Translations under genes and position numbers: made by a program
Notes under the pieces: model-generated
What the model saw: only the letters and a program-made list of their open reading frames with translations
Told to the model about the DNA's origin: nothing
Databases searched by the model: none
Source: Mesorhabditis belari
Lineage: Eukaryota > Nematoda > Chromadorea > Rhabditida > Rhabditidae
Direction: 5' to 3'
Length of the DNA: 64,000 bases
Assembly (NCBI GenBank): GCA_958450365.1
Contig: CAUEEP010000909.1
Span: 261,501-325,500, forward strand
Part shown: piece after piece, positions 12,917 through 25,420 of the stretch
Layout: every line of letters starts with the position of its first letter
Position numbering within the stretch: position 1 is the first letter of the stretch

Positions 12917-14934
12917 TACAACAAACCCTTTTTCTTTTTCATAACTAAATACTTCTGAGATCTCTTTTCCTTTCGTTCTTTCAAATATTGCTTTAGGGAA
13001 TTGTCTGTTTGTGAAAAGATTCCACTTATTCATTGTTTTGTAATAAATTGTCAAAGTTAAATGGTGAAAAACTGCAATCGAAATGACTAGGAAGATGAGT
13101 TTTGGGTGAAGTTCGACCGGGAATTGATCGGCTGTGACGTGCATGGACGATCCGAAATGTGTGAAACGTTTCAGCCATCATTACGCACAGTGAGCCCACT
13201 AATTGACACCTTTCAAACTGCACATAAAAACTTTTTTGAAAGATTGCAAACTGTAAACTGTAAACTTTTTAGTTGTAAATCAAACGTTTTTCAGAAATAC
13301 CCTTCTTTTCTTAAAACTCCCGATGAAATTTCGTTTTTTTCTTTGCGGATCGGCTTTCTGTATCTTTCTTTGAATACAAATCATCGAATTCATTCAAATT
13401 CTGTTTACAATTTTCGCCACTAAATCATCGCTTATAATAATAAAAAAAATTCTTATCTAAACTTCAGAAAACTTGACACGAAAGGAAAAAAACTAATCTG
13501 CACGTTTACCATCCGGATTATTATTGCTGAAACAGAGATTCCCCTATACAAACCGAGTATTCCCATTTGAAAATGCCACGTATTGCTCGTCTTTTTCTGT
13601 ACTTTTCCTTCATTGCAATCATCTATTTATTCATTATTTATTTACGAGAGAATCAAGAAATTTGGGATTGATCGAAAATGGGCAAATGGAGCACAAATCA
13701 TCGTTTTAACCTTGTGAGCTGACCGCAGTGAATAAATATTTTGGAGTGATTTGTTTTTATGAATGCATTTAGTCTTTTAACTAAAAGTTAGACTGTGCAA
13801 ATAGTTGAATATTTTTGAGTGGGATATGCCAGGATGATCACAATTTTGATGGGTGCTTTTACCTTGTTCATTACCTTTTCATTACAACATTCCCTTTTCA
13901 AAAACATAAACATAAACATTAGCTTTTTCAAAAGTGATGAGCTTTCAAAGTGCTTGTTCATTTTGAGCCGCTCTTGATACCTTTAATACTTATGTGGCGG
14001 ATAGTACAGGCGAATCCAAAAGCTCCTGTACAACTTTTTACGAAAACTTGATTGTAAAATCACTGAGGCTATTCAACTGAGGCTAAAAGCTATTCAACTA
14101 AACTTTTTAAAATAAAAGCCTTAAAAACAGGATACTTAAAATCTCTAATAAGGAGCCCATAGCTCATAGTTTTTTAGATGGTTGACCCTTTGAGCCGCGC
14201 ACAAGTGGACGACGGCACGCTGCCAAAATCGACTTTCTTTTCAATTTTTTAATGATGTGAGTTTAGACTGAGTTTGAGTTTTCATCGATCACTTACAGCA
14301 ATGATATCAACTCTATATTGACAGCTTTTTTAGTCAGTTTAGACTTAAATCCATTTTTTGTGACTATGGACGTAGATGGTAATCGATGAAATGCTCGAAA
14401 ACGGTGAGCTCGATAGCACTCAAGTCGGGGTAAAACTTTGAACACAGAATGTTTTGAAGTTATAGAAAAATTTTTGGAAAAGATTTAAAAAGAAAAGAAA
14501 AGATTGAATTTTATATGCAAACTCTGTCTTGGATGGGTAAAAAGGAAAATGAAAAGAGGACGGAATGGTGGTGAGGAAAGGGAAAGAATGGGGGTGGTCT
14601 GTGTGGGCCACACCTTTTCAGCAGATTGCAAGCCAAACGCCGCAATCAATTCAAAAACCCTAAGTGTTATATAGAGAATTGAAGTCTGAATTCTTGCCTA
14701 CATTTCTGTATCAAGAGAGCTTTGATTGAAGTTTTGCAGTTAATTAGCAGCAGCTGAAAATGCAAGCGTGCCGGAGACTCATTTGAGGATTGGGATCGGA
14801 TTGGGCTCATTTGAGGGTCTAAACAATCGACTGCAAAACTCCAATCGGTAAAAGTCTTTTTATTTAAATCTACTTTTGGCGTTTTAGTGAGAGCCCTTTT
14901 CGACTCTTGTCCGCTTTCCAGGTATTTTGTAATT
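12917..14934. other. Gene-poor interval
   Basis: AT-rich DNA with only short, unsupported frames. A loose inverted similarity (TTTCATCGAT / ATCGATGAAA) occurs near 14282 and 14380. I see no gene. Confidence 0.45.
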
Positions 14935-15292
14935 TCCCGGGTATTTTAAGCAGTGAGCGGACTTTAAACGTTATAACTTTTTTAAAAATCTGACACCTGT
15001 TATTTATATTTTCTCGTCAATATAGAAGACTTTCTTCGCTTTAGAATGGTACAAAATAAAGTCACTCAGCGCTGAGAAAATCGAGCTGACGAGCTCACTC
15101 GATAGCTTCTTTCACTTGATTTTCTTTCACTTCATTCTCGACGTTGAGTGGGGTCAGCAAGCTTTATTTGGTAGCATTCTAAAGCTAAGAAAGTCTTCTG
15201 TATTGAAGAGAAAATATAAATAAAAGTTTGCATAGATTTAGAAAAGGTTCTAACGTTTAAAGTCTGCTCACTGCTCAAAATACCAGATTTCA
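14935..15292. mobile_element. Foldback element with ~150-base arms
   Basis: GGTATTTTAAGCAGTGAGC at the left end pairs with GCTCACTGCTCAAAATACC at the right end. The arms continue inward through AGAAGACTTTCTT / AAGAAAGTCTTCT and AGAATG / CATTCT. It is non-coding. Confidence 0.8.
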
Positions 15293-15584
15293 AAATGCAA
15301 TACAGGATGACAAGAGATCACCGGTCCTTAAAATCCAACACATAACTCTTTTATAAATGGGTAAACAAAAAACTACTTTTAAATATAATATTATTGAACG
15401 CTAAGTAGCATAAAAACGAATTATCTTAGAGCTATCCGATATTTTTGGCAGCCATTGGAAGCTTGGCACTCAATCTCTCTAGGGCCGCAACTATTTTTTC
15501 AGAAAAATGCGTGGTTTTCAGTTGCGAAAGCTCGGAAACTTTAAATTTTAAATTTAATACTTTAAATCTTCGCTATGTAAACAG

Positions 15585-15794
15585 AAAGAAATCGTGGGAT
15601 TGATTGAGGAAAAACAAGCTGAATACCGAAGAAAGGCTGCTGAGGGTGGATTCTTTGATAAAATGTTCTAATACTTTAAAAAGCTTGAGAATGATGCGAA
15701 TATTCTGACAGTTTTACTGACAGTTATTATGACAGCTTTGCTTTTTGCATATGCTGTGTTTGGATGCTGCATTGTTTGTTGTTATAGGTGTTAA
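15585..15794 (+). pseudogene. Broken single-span membrane protein ORF
   Basis: After an acceptor-like TAAACAG the frame reads KEIVGLIEEKQAEYRRKAAE..., meets TAA at 15669-15671, then continues in the same frame through a hydrophobic segment (ILTVLLTVIMTALLFAYAVF) and a cysteine-rich end, stopping at 15792-15794. A protein-like composition on both sides of one stop suggests a decayed gene. The family is not recognised. Alternatively it is two unrelated chance frames. Confidence 0.35.
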
Positions 15795-17105
15795 AGGAAG
15801 CCAATAATAGATATAAAAAGAAACTTTTCATGAAGATTAAAGAAGGTTAAAAAACTACGTAGCTAGGTGGTCCGGATGATGTGGTACGGACTGTACTTCA
15901 TCATTTTGTTTGAGCTTTGTTTGACTAAAAACTTGGTTTGTTTAACTTGTTTTTTTCGACTGTTTAACTGTTTGTTTGCTTTCCTTTATTCTTGGTTTAA
16001 CTCATTTCACATTGAATTTCACATTGAAATGAGTAAAACATTGAATTCAGTTGAATTGACATTGAAAACTTTTAAACATTCCTTTCCACAGCAATTAGTG
16101 AACTCAATCCTTTTAAGTACTTTGGTATTGAATCCCTTTAGTCCCTTCTCGTTTTGTTCTTTCTTCACTGTTCTTTCTTCACCATATTTCGTGTTGTTCT
16201 TGAAAAAGATATATAAAATTCTTTATTCTAACAACAAATAAAATGTTTCCTAGAAATCTCTATAAAAACGAGCATAACAAATTAATTGACCGGCTGTACG
16301 AGCGGGAACATCAAAAATCGGCCAAAGACGACACATGTTACTTGACTGAAAAAGTTACGCAATTAAATCAAATCAAAGAGTCAGTTTTATTTGAAAAAAT
16401 TAACCATTTAGACTATCAGATTCAATTTCAACCTTTCAACCTTCATTTCAAAAGGTTTTTTTAAAACTGATTGCTACAGTTCTGTAGTTCTGAGATTTAC
16501 TTTAATGATTGAAGAGAATAATAAACATTTTTCTTTTCTTTTTCTCACTCACCTCATCAAAAACCATTTTTATGTGAGCATTTGCATGTGTTTTCGATGA
16601 AAATTCCATGAAATGTCCCTCCATTCCCCTCAATCTCAATTCAAATCCCATTTCAGCCCTCCACACTTGATTACAGCCATGAAGGAAAATATTGAAGAAA
16701 GCCGCATTCTCGGCTTTTATCCAATCCTGAAAAATTATATTTATCACTTTATTACTTATGCATATTTTTTTGTTTTAAACCAATGGAGAAAAGAGCTTTG
16801 AGTTTCTATGGGTTTTGTTTTGTTTTGTTTTGTCTTGTCAAGAGTTTTGTACAAGATGCATTAGAAGCAAGTTAAAATAGAGGTTTTACGCTGTAGAAGT
16901 AAAAAATAAATGCCGCCAATCGATTCTTCGACCCCGAAAACCCCCGTGTACAAATTTTCAGCTTTGTTAATCTGGTAACCAATTCAATAAGCCACATAGG
17001 AGTAGCAACTAGCGGATTTTTAACCACCCATTTTGTTTTAGCGTTCGTAAGTTTACTCCATCTTGAATCAATCTTGAATTTGAAATACCGTGAAAGGCGT
17101 TTGAT
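15795..17105. other. Gene-poor interval
   Basis: AT-rich intergenic DNA. A 124-codon frame at 15867-16241 is mostly Phe/Leu from T-rich sequence and has no protein-like features. A short TTTTG tandem repeat lies near 16811-16835. No gene is supported. Confidence 0.45.
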
Positions 17106-17324
17106 TACCGTATTTTCTCTAATGGTAGTGAGTATCGCCTAAATTAGTCGAAATCTCGAGAACCGCTTATCAGAACCTATCGATGTGGGGCCGAAAAATG
17201 TAGCTGACGATGAGATCCTGTGGGGGATTCGAGTGTTGAGCTTCTGCAAAAGCTTGGAAACCGTAAAATAGTCACCAACACCAACCAACACCAACCGGGT
17301 GCACTACTATTAGAGAAAATACGG
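17106..17324. mobile_element. Dispersed MITE-like element, copy 1
   Basis: It is bounded by ACCGTATTTTCTCTAATGGTAG and its inverted counterpart ACTATTAGAGAAAATACGG. The interior matches, in opposite orientation, the element at 35649-35870, including the block ATCGATGTGGGGCCGAAAAA and the block AACCGCTTATCAGAACCTAT. Non-autonomous DNA transposon is the likely class. Confidence 0.8.
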
Positions 17325-17403
17325 GAATCCCGAGGACTTCTCCCAAGGATCCAGGAATCCCAAGGTTCGTAGGGTTGGCAAAGAACTAGCAATTGAAAGC
17401 GAT

Positions 17404-18923
17404 TTAAACTCTACAAGAGTACTGTTGTAAGGGTTGAGGGTAAGTAAAAGTTAGACATAAAGTCAAAATGTAAGCGCTGTTGTTTGTCATATCGATAGAT
17501 TTGATGTCCAATGAATTAACCTGAATGAAATCACAAATCATTGACGGACTCGACCCGCTGACTTCAAAATGGAAATTCTTTCTCGAATCTCCTCCCGACA
17601 AATCATTCGCAAACTTTTTCAGCACAAAGCTGTTACTAAATGATTTTGCATATGCATTGATTTCACTTTTACAAACCTTTCTTCATCATTTTCAGATCGA
17701 GAATTCAAACAACGATAATGAACAAGAGAATTTTCGGCTTTTCCAAAATATTTTTCCAGGGAGACTGGCAAATTGCAGTCATCAATCAAAAGGTTCTAAA
17801 ACTCTCATTTGCCAACTTTAATAGCTTTTGGTTTACCTGTGTTTTTGGAAGAAGAAGATCAAAAAGCTTCTTTAAAATTTCCGAGTAAGAAGAGTTTACT
17901 TTGAGTCGATTTAGGGCCAATCCAGGAGGGAAATTCCGGGATTTGCGGAGTTCTTGGAGAAGTTTCGAGAGAGTTTCGAATCTGGAATTGAACTTGGTAA
18001 AGCATTTTGTTAAGTTCTCACAAGTTGCGATCAAATTCTTGAGTTTCGAAATCTCGGATCTCCAATTTTGAAACCTCAATGCGGCTCCATTGTTTGAAGT
18101 CGAAATTGGAGAAATTCTGAAGAAAAAAAATAATATCTTAAGTTATAACTCAATTAAAAAGCATTTACCATATTTTCTGTAATAGTAGTACGCACTACTA
18201 TTTTTTCAACTCCCCTCCAGCCTGCACTACTATTATAGACTGCACTACTATTACAGAAAATACGGTATACTGTTTTTAAATCCAATTTTTGCCCATTTCT
18301 TTTCCCCAATTTCTTTCAAATTTTCATATTTTTCAGATCAATTGACCACCCTTCCAATTTCAACAAAAAAGTGCTTTTCTAGGGGAAATTCTTCGATAAG
18401 CGTCCGTCTTTTCAGCAAAAAGATAAAGAATTTCAGCTAGATGAACTCATGAGAAATTGATCCGAAAGGGGAAAGGGCAAAATTAAGAAAAAGAAAGGGA
18501 AAGGTCAAGGAAATAAACACAAAATGATGCATCATGCACTTTAGAACTTGAGAAAATTTATAGAAATTGTAGAAAGTTAAAAAACCAAAGTGAAACCTGA
18601 ACAATTGTTGTCCGATGTCCCAATTTGTTGTGTGAGATCTTTGCGACTCCATTCTCGACGAAGATTGTCACGTGGAATGGAGGACGAGCGAGGAATTTAT
18701 CGTGCATTGAGATCACCGTATCCAGCTGAAGATTCTATTTATATATTTATATTCGAAGTTTACAATTTGCTTTATAGTTTTATCTTTTACTTACACGTCT
18801 CGAGACGAGTCGAGTCACTTGAAGATCTTTTGGATCAAGACGGGAAAGGACTCCATAGAGCAATTCGATGGGGAGAGAGTGCAGGGAAGAGGTCTCGAAG
18901 TCTGACATAAAACTTGAATCCAT
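17404..18923 (-). CDS. F-box protein
   Basis: Six exons give about 285 residues: 18795-18923, 18597-18734, 18022-18116, 17837-17981, 17677-17795, 17404-17635. All phases agree, and two introns are only about 40 bases. The start ATG at 18923 directly follows TTTCAG, as expected for trans-splicing. Residues 14-43 form an F-box (LHSLPIELLYGVLSRLDPKD then LVSRR), the part that binds Skp1 in SCF ubiquitin ligases. The rest (residues 44-285) has no motif I can name and presumably recruits a substrate, as in the large nematode F-box families. The last exon could instead splice at the GTTAAT after DFIQ, but reading on to the stop at 17404 is simplest. A small foldback copy (18166-18268) sits in the second intron. 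Confidence 0.75.
18166..18268. mobile_element. Short foldback related to the 17.1-kb element
   Basis: It starts TACCATATTTTCTGTAATAG and ends with the inverse CTATTACAGAAAATACGGTA. The core contains repeated GCACTACTATT. The termini resemble those of the elements at 17106 and 35649, so it is probably an internally deleted relative. It lies in an F-box gene intron. Confidence 0.65.
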
Positions 18924-20589
18924 CTGAAATATTTGGTGGAAACTGTGGAACTTCATTCTTTCATCTTTCCTTATGCCAATCAATTTCAGAAAAAACAAGT
19001 TGACAAAAAGGAAATTCATTCAGTCGGGCAAAGAACGAAAATATTCAAGAAACAAAAAGCAAAAATTGGTTCTTGTAAAGTTTACGAGTTTTTGTGATAT
19101 TTCTTCGAGATTTGATTTATTTTACATCTAAAATTGAAAGTTTTTTTAAAAGAATTTAAGATTAAGAAGAAAAGGAACGGATTCTGAATCCGTAAAAGCA
19201 ATTTTAGTCGAATCTCTCCAGGTCAATCCGCGCCAAACATCTCAAAGTCAGAAGTCTGACTGAGGCTGTCAGAAGGCTGCTTTTGAAGCCCAAAACATCA
19301 TAAATCATAAGCTTTTGTGAATATAGGATCTGTTTCTATTTCTATTAATCAAAAGTATTCTAAAAATTTCAACTTACTTATAAAAATAAGTTCAAACTCA
19401 AAGAAATATCCTCATAAACCTTGTAAACTTTGCCCCAAAGGAACCCAAAAATTTTCAAAAAGATAAATTTTTCACAATTCCGGTTCTGGCCATCACGAAA
19501 ATCGCTGAATTCAGCAGAGAAATCACGTGGTCATTTTGAGGGGAATTTCGATTGATTGACATAAGGAAAGACGAAAGAACAAACAAAGTTAATGGAGAAT
19601 GGAGTTAATGGAGATGAAAAAGAATGAATTGTTGAAAGAATGGATAAGAAAAGCCAAATGTTCATCATCGCTTCATCTGAATTTTGATGATAAACAACCA
19701 GCCAAGCGTATTTGTGCTCTGATCAGAACCAAAGATGGGTCTTTCCCCATCCATCCTTTCTCCAATATGGTGTGTTGTGTGGAATTGTGGGGAATCCCTC
19801 AGTCCATTCATCGGCTATTTATCTGTTCTTTCCCCCTTGATCGGACTATCACCTATTCTTTTCCCTTTTTCAATTTTCTTCTCGAATTCTCAATTCTTGT
19901 GCTGCGTAGGCAGTTTTGAACACAGATAACAGCACGGAAAACATTTCTCCGAATCTTTTCGATCAAAGAAAACATATTCGGAAGGGGGATTCGTTGAAAT
20001 ATTCTTGGAGATTTTTGGAAGCGAGTGGAAGAAAAGTGAACGGCCGAATTAAAAGCTTACAGTTAGATTGCTTTGGATTGAAAATTTTGACGAAAAATAG
20101 GTCTGACGCTTAGATGAATGTTCATACAGTCAAAAGGCAATAGAGTTATTCAAACAGATGTTATTACAGTTGTTTTAGGCCAGCTCGTCATCATGAGTGA
20201 AGGGGAAAGCGACAGCATAAATCTGGAAAAATCGAGAATATCCAGGAGGAGGAATGTTCTTTTGAAGTCTTGTGTTCATTATCTTTGTTGGTCTCTTTAA
20301 TAAATGCTTTACTTATCTTATCTTACTTACCTTTTTCAATCCAAATATCTTAATTTATCTTGTTCAATTCCAATGAAACTCTTAAATCACATCAAAGTCT
20401 TTGTCCTAAACGGTTCTAACTGCAGAAGCGACTTGTTTATTCTTGTCAAAGGATTCCTAACGATTGAGCTGTAGAGTGGTGATGTATGAACCGAATGCCT
20501 TGGCTCAAGTTTAGTGTGCATTGCTTTATCAAACACAATACTTTCTCATGACTTTGATCTAATTTGCAATTATCATACTACCAATAGCT
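18924..20589. other. Gene-poor interval upstream of F-box gene
   Basis: No gene is supported. Short open frames at 19599-20300 lack splice-consistent extensions. The block at 19167-19205 has a 5-bp stem around TTCTGAA followed by TCGAATCTC, faintly tRNA-like but without the other arms. Confidence 0.4.
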
Positions 20590-21040
20590 TCAACAATAAG
20601 TGCGATGAGCTTGTCCCGGAAAACGATTCAGAAGGTCTTGACTTCGGTCTTTACGGCGGATTTTTTTTTTGAGCTGCCGATAATCCTTGGCATCTATTTT
20701 TTGTAGGCTTTAAGTTTAAGATGTTTAAGTTTAAGATTAAGAACAATTCGACGCACCGACGATTCACTGATTCTCATTTCATTTGACGCCATTTGACCAT
20801 TTGACGAGCCATTTGACGAATGGACCATCTTGATATTAGCTTTGATGGCAATGGCTCTCTTGTTTCCTCGTTTAGGGTGGTCGTTTAAAGTTCCAAACTC
20901 TTTGTTCTTTTTTAACTGCGAGAACTTTTAACTTTTTAACACTTCTATCGACTCCTAGACGTCGAACAATCTCATGTGTCCCATAGCCTTTAGTCTACAA
21001 GTCGATGATCGAAGCACTGTGAAGATCGCTTTGCCATCAC
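20590..21040 (-). pseudogene. Tc1/mariner-type transposase remnant
   Basis: On the minus strand, in several frames, there are fragments in transposase order. First comes a helix-turn-helix-like stretch with GYGTHEIVRRLGVDRS, then RISESSVRRIVLNLKLKHLK, then LSAAQKK and RKDRSQDLLNRF. The order (paired-like DNA-binding part followed by 'iS..sVrrIl...L') is that of Tc1/mariner transposases. Stops and frameshifts break it, the catalytic DDE/D part is absent, and no terminal repeats are obvious. It is an old decayed insertion. Confidence 0.55.
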
Positions 21041-22028
21041 TAGATTAAAGGTTTTTTCGGTGAAAACAGCAAATGTCAAAAAAGCAAACAAAAATTTAGA
21101 AGAGTTTTCCTTGGAAAACAACTAAATTCTATTGTAAGAGAGGTGAGGCGGTAATTGTGACGCACCATGTAGAGCACAGAAGAGCTACGAATCCTATAGT
21201 AGGTTAAGAAACTTTCTATAGTTCTTAACTTTACTTGCACTCACTCTTTGCCTCTTGTGTTCGTCTTTTTCCAGACAGAATGCTCTTTTTTCAGCCAAAG
21301 ACCACTTTTTTTCCTTATAGCTGTCTACTGATTGTAAAAAAATTGAATGAAGCGTTGTGGTACCAGGAACGGCCGAAGTGATTAGAATCATCTTGGGAAA
21401 TAAGAAAAAACTAGGCAAAAAGTTCACTTTATAGATTTTAAATTCGAGATAAACTTTTGTATTCAAAAGAATCCAATATGTTAGATATTGTTCGTTTGGT
21501 GGTCGTTCGTTCGTTTCGTTTTTTCAATTAGAGCATTAGAGAACGCTCAAATCAGTCCTTATCTCACATTTGTTTACCTTAAAAAATCTTGCTGAAGCTA
21601 CGAAGTCGTGGTTATTTCTCGAGGAACGGTCTGTTTTATTGCTTCTTGATTGTTTGTTTCAATAAATGGTTCGATTCAGTGAACGATCGGCAAAGATAAG
21701 CCCAATGTTTACAATGAACTCTTTGAAAATTTGCTGAATTAGTGGTTTTTGACAGTTTTCGGAAATTCTGCTTTCACAGCAAGAATCGGGTTTTTATACC
21801 AGTTTTTATGAGTCAAAGATGGAATGAGAAGATAAAAAGTGAGGAAAGAGTGGGGAATTCAAGAAAAGAAAGAAACATTTCTGTGCGCAAGACGGAGAAC
21901 GAGTGATATAATAACAAAAGTGAAAGAAGAATGAAACGAGTAGTTTCGTAGTTTCGATAATTAATCCAAAACCTTTATACAAGTTCAAAATCATTTGTAT
22001 TTTTGATGAATCTTTTCCCCGTTTTCCC
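21041..22028. other. Intergenic region
   Basis: No gene is supported between the transposase remnant and the secreted-protein gene. The sequence is AT-rich with short frames only. Confidence 0.4.
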
Positions 22029-22756
22029 TTATTTCCCACAAGCTCCATCACTGCAAATCACTCCCATTCTGTCCATTAAACGAGGCGTGTAATCATCTTC
22101 GATCAGAATTCGGATCCTGAAATTGTCTTCGGTAAAGAGTTAAAGATTTGCAGTAGACAAAAACCTTTATAACTTTGGATTACTTATGGGAATCATGATC
22201 TTCAACTTCTTTTACTTTCCCTTCCTCGTTACTCTTTCTTGAATCGACTCACCATCCTCCATTTCCGTACAATCTCATCTGAATTTTCTTTGCCAACTTC
22301 CATCCACTTTCCTCTTCTTCATCCTCTTTCCATGTTCTCACCACCCAATGTTTCTTCTCACAACCATCACCTTTCACCTGAAATTGTTACATAGACTTGA
22401 CTTGCAATATCATATAAGAATTAATCTTTGAAGATTTACTTTCAAAGATTATTATTAGCCGTCTGTCCTCTCACAAACCATGACACTTTTATTTTGATTC
22501 ATTCGACTCATCACAAATGGTTCCATTTTGATGAGAGCACCCGGGATGATCATATCGACTTGGACCTTGAAATAGAAAATGATTAAGTAATGAAATTTGA
22601 TTGAACAAGTTATTTCTTAAGCCTAAGCCTTTAAGCTCCTATAAAACTTACCGGTTTGCTCGTCTTTGATCGAAATTTCACATTCAGTTTGCAATTCGTT
22701 TGCGCCTCGCAAAAGAGAATGAATAAGAAAAGTGAAAATATGGATAAGGAATTCAT
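22029..22756 (-). CDS. Small nematode-type secreted protein, 134 residues
   Basis: Four exons (22652-22756, 22479-22565, 22253-22377, 22029-22116) join in consistent phase. Residues 1-19 (MNSLSIFSLFLFILFCEAQ) are a clear signal peptide. The mature part contains NCKLNVKFRSKTSKP, VKGDGCEKKHWVVRTW, KKIQMRLYGNGGWIRI and an end with GVICSDGACGK. The Cys-containing pattern with a 'GDGCEKKHW...TW' core looks like a nematode-restricted secreted family, but I cannot attach a function. The second exon is taken to end at ATG before GTTTGT; reading on would hit a stop after 8 codons. It is the same strand as the next secreted gene upstream. Confidence 0.75.
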
Positions 22757-23444
22757 TTTGAGCAAATGGATATGGTTTAGAAAATAATTTCTCGAGTCCA
22801 ATAAGGATTTCTTTTGTGTGAATGACCTCAAGATGGCTTTTATCCGAAAAAGATCCTCGATTTCAGGTTTTCTTCTTTTCTTATGAACTGTCAGGTCAAC
22901 AAGCCGGATTTTTGTCGGATTTTACCCAATTCTTTGTTTAGCTTTCACTCGATTCAATGGATTAGGCGAAAAATGAAAAATGACTTTTTAGTAAGATGAA
23001 ATAAGAATGCATTTCTTAAGCAAGATTCATGTAGATTTATTCAATTCCTTTTCAAAAATGGTTTGAAGGTGTTTCTTGTGGAGCGGATGGTTGAATCCTT
23101 AAAAAGAATCGATTGGACGGTAACTTTTTAACGATTTAGCTTGATCTACTCAGAAAATCACTAGGAAAAGGCAAGCACTTGCCGTAATAAAATAATAAAA
23201 TCTTTTTGATAATTAAAAACAACTTTTTATGGCACTTTATTCCATTATTTTCCACATATTAAGGATAAGCAATTAACAAAAATTCCAAAAATTTATAGAA
23301 AGGTAGACAGTTTATGAGGTGTCTAATAATTTGATAGTTTTATTTGTTTTAAGGAGTCTAGGAGCTTGGTTGCTCCATAAAAAGCTGTCTTTAATCATCA
23401 AAAAGATTTCATTAATATAAAAAGAAGCAAAAAAAGTTTGCCAT
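22757..23444. other. Intergenic region
   Basis: No gene is seen. The segment just above 22756 should hold the promoter of the small secreted-protein gene. Confidence 0.4.
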
Positions 23445-23520
23445 GAGGGAAATCGAACCAGCGTAAAAGGGGCTCGTGACCGAGAGCCCTACCTCCTTGG
23501 TCACCCAGCCACAGCCACAG
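23445..23520 (-). repeat. tRNA-like element with oligo-T end
   Basis: Read on the minus strand it has an A-box-like TGACCAAGGAGGTAGGGC, a stem GGGCTC...GAGCCC, a box-B-like GGTTCGATTTCC and then a run of T. The acceptor ends do not pair, so it is not an intact tRNA. It shares CTCTCGGTC with the tRNA-like block at 41071, which suggests one tRNA-derived (SINE-like) family. Confidence 0.5.
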
Positions 23521-23599
23521 CCACATCCCATCGGATGGCGTGGAGGCCTCAAATAGAGATCAAGAATGCAACCAAAGCTTGTAAGCAAGATATCTTGCG

Positions 23600-24641
23600 T
23601 TACAAGCCTCGAGGGCAAAAATTAAAAGCAGATTCGGAACCTGCGTAGTCGATTCTATAAGATGGATTTGGTCCCGTTCCAAAGGTCACAGCAAGCACTT
23701 TCCTTTCCCTTTTTTCTAGACCAAAAACTATTCGATTTTTTTGTGCTTACGCGGCAGCGACAACTCCTCCCGTTGGGGGAAATCCTCCATCACATGAGTT
23801 GGTACAACAGACACAAGTGTTGAAAGTTCCATCAAATGATGGACTCACTAAGAACAACTGAAAGCAAATACCGTAAATACTCTAATAGAACGCCATCCCC
23901 ATAACGACGAGCCCAAAGTCGCTCAGTCTATCTTTAAACGTCCCGTTCTCCGCACTGCTTTAAGCTACAGTACTCGCTTTGGTGTCAAATGATAGCCCTT
24001 GAAATCTAGCATTTTTTGGTATCAAAATTGTAGTTGTGAAAAATGTAGGGGTTGAGAAAAAAGTCGTAACCTAAGCCTAACCCTAAAAAGAAGTTAAACT
24101 ACGCGACTGTACAAGAGGGTGGCGTTCTATTAGAGTAGTACCGTAATCATTTACTTCATTTGAAGATTAACAACCAAATACCGGAACCCACTTGTCCCCA
24201 TTGATTCTCGAATGCCTTTTGTTGACAGCATTGCCAGCAATCCGCTCCATTTGAACCCATCCAAAATGAACAAGGAGCAAAGTTGGCAAGACGGTTCACT
24301 GTAGGGAAAGTGGGCACAGGGCGACAGGCTCAAATAGAATCACTTTTCAAACAGTTTGGTAAGATCTAAGCCTTTCGAAGAGCTAAGCCTTTCGAAAAGC
24401 CTTTCTACTTTACGTACATTGACAACTTCCATCGGGAAATGGTGGAAACTGTCGTGGCTAAATTTGCTTATTGGTGTTATTTAGAAACGACTCACGACTC
24501 GGATATTTGCTGACGAGGAAGCGGCGGGGATCTGTAAAAAGATCATGACTGATAGACGACGATGAAAATTCTTACTTGTGCCGAAATGCATCCCAAACCA
24601 AGCACAAGGTAGATCAAAGAATTGTTCATGACTTTCAACAT
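23600..24641 (-). CDS. Secreted cysteine-rich protein, 146 residues
   Basis: Six exons (24576-24641, 24496-24531, 24418-24457, 24182-24328, 23751-23847, 23600-23654) agree in phase and frame. Residues 1-22 end in CISAQ and look like a signal peptide. The mature protein has about 11 cysteines, including SCQSC, DCWQCCQQ and NTCVCCTNSC, spaced as in small disulfide-rich extracellular proteins. I do not recognise the family. The 13-codon third exon is inferred because it is the only way to keep phase between strong splice sites. A foldback element nearly fills the fourth intron. The gene is on the same strand as the secreted gene at 22.0-22.8 kb. Confidence 0.7.
23869..24145. mobile_element. MITE-like element in intron
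   Basis: The terminal inverted repeats are TACCGTAAATACTCTAATAG...CGCC and its counterpart GGCGTTCTATTAGAGTAGTA. It fills most of the 334-base intron of the cysteine-rich gene. The termini are similar in style to the element at 17106. Confidence 0.65.
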
Positions 24642-25224
24642 CTTTCCTCATTTTTTCGCTCTTTAAACGTCGATTTTGTTTTGACTGAAATGAAAGCCAT
24701 CGAATCTTGTGTGAATTCAAAATCTCTTCCCATATAATGGGCAATTTTGGTATTTTCTTTTCTTTTGAATTCTAAATCTAACGATTGATCGGACGATCTA
24801 ATGAATCTAACAATCTAATCACAAAACCAGGAACATATTTACTTGTTTACTTCCCGAAATCACACACTAAATTCTTGCTTTTTCGATGTCTTGATGCAGA
24901 AATCTTCCATGCGAACAAAACAAAGAATAGAAAGGAGAGAAAGAGTAGGAGTAACCGATCTGTTCTCTATTTCCCCTTCATTTCTTGTAAATCTTTCGTT
25001 TCCTTTCTACATACAAATGAGTTCAGTGATCTGGAAAGAAAGAATAAAAAGGCTCATCCATTGAGCTTTGTGTTCTCGATTTGAAAAGTTGAATGAGATG
25101 AAAATTGAGACATTTCAGGGGCAATGAGACCATACCATTGAGACCATTGACTCGGGAAAGTTAGGTTGACTCTGTAAGCTTACATTTGAAGCTTCAAACT
25201 ACCGTTCTAATAGTAAATTGTGAA
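24642..25224. other. Intergenic region
   Basis: No gene is supported. It should include upstream regulatory DNA for the cysteine-rich gene. Confidence 0.35.
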
Positions 25225-25420
25225 CTATATCATAAACTTTAAAGCAACTCGTGTCTTGTATCCCTGATCTGATGAAATATAAACCAATTCATAATTCCCA
25301 TTGGTCATCTCCAAGCACATTGAAGCATTTTCTGGCATAGCTCGGGGGATTTTAGGGTCATAATTGACACTCACGCACAATAAACAGCAATATGGAAAAG
25401 AAAAGAATGGGAGAGATTCT
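25225..25420 (-). CDS. Possible 3' exon of an unrecognised gene
   Basis: A minus-strand frame reads ENASMCLEMTNGNYELVY... and ends RVALKFMI before a stop at 25225. Its composition is protein-like, but I could not find a secure upstream exon or start. Sequence near 25540-25600 encodes a hydrophobic stretch (NLNWLISLLVTACWGLK) that could be a signal peptide, yet the join is not defined. Treat as tentative. Confidence 0.25.

Noticed and set aside
15867..16241. 124-codon plus-strand frame with hydrophobic segments
   Set aside because: Hydrophobicity follows T-rich sequence; no splice signals, no recognisable motif.
19167..19230. Possible tRNA-Gln-like anticodon arm (TTCTGAA loop)
   Set aside because: No D-arm, no acceptor pairing and a one-base-short box B; most likely chance.
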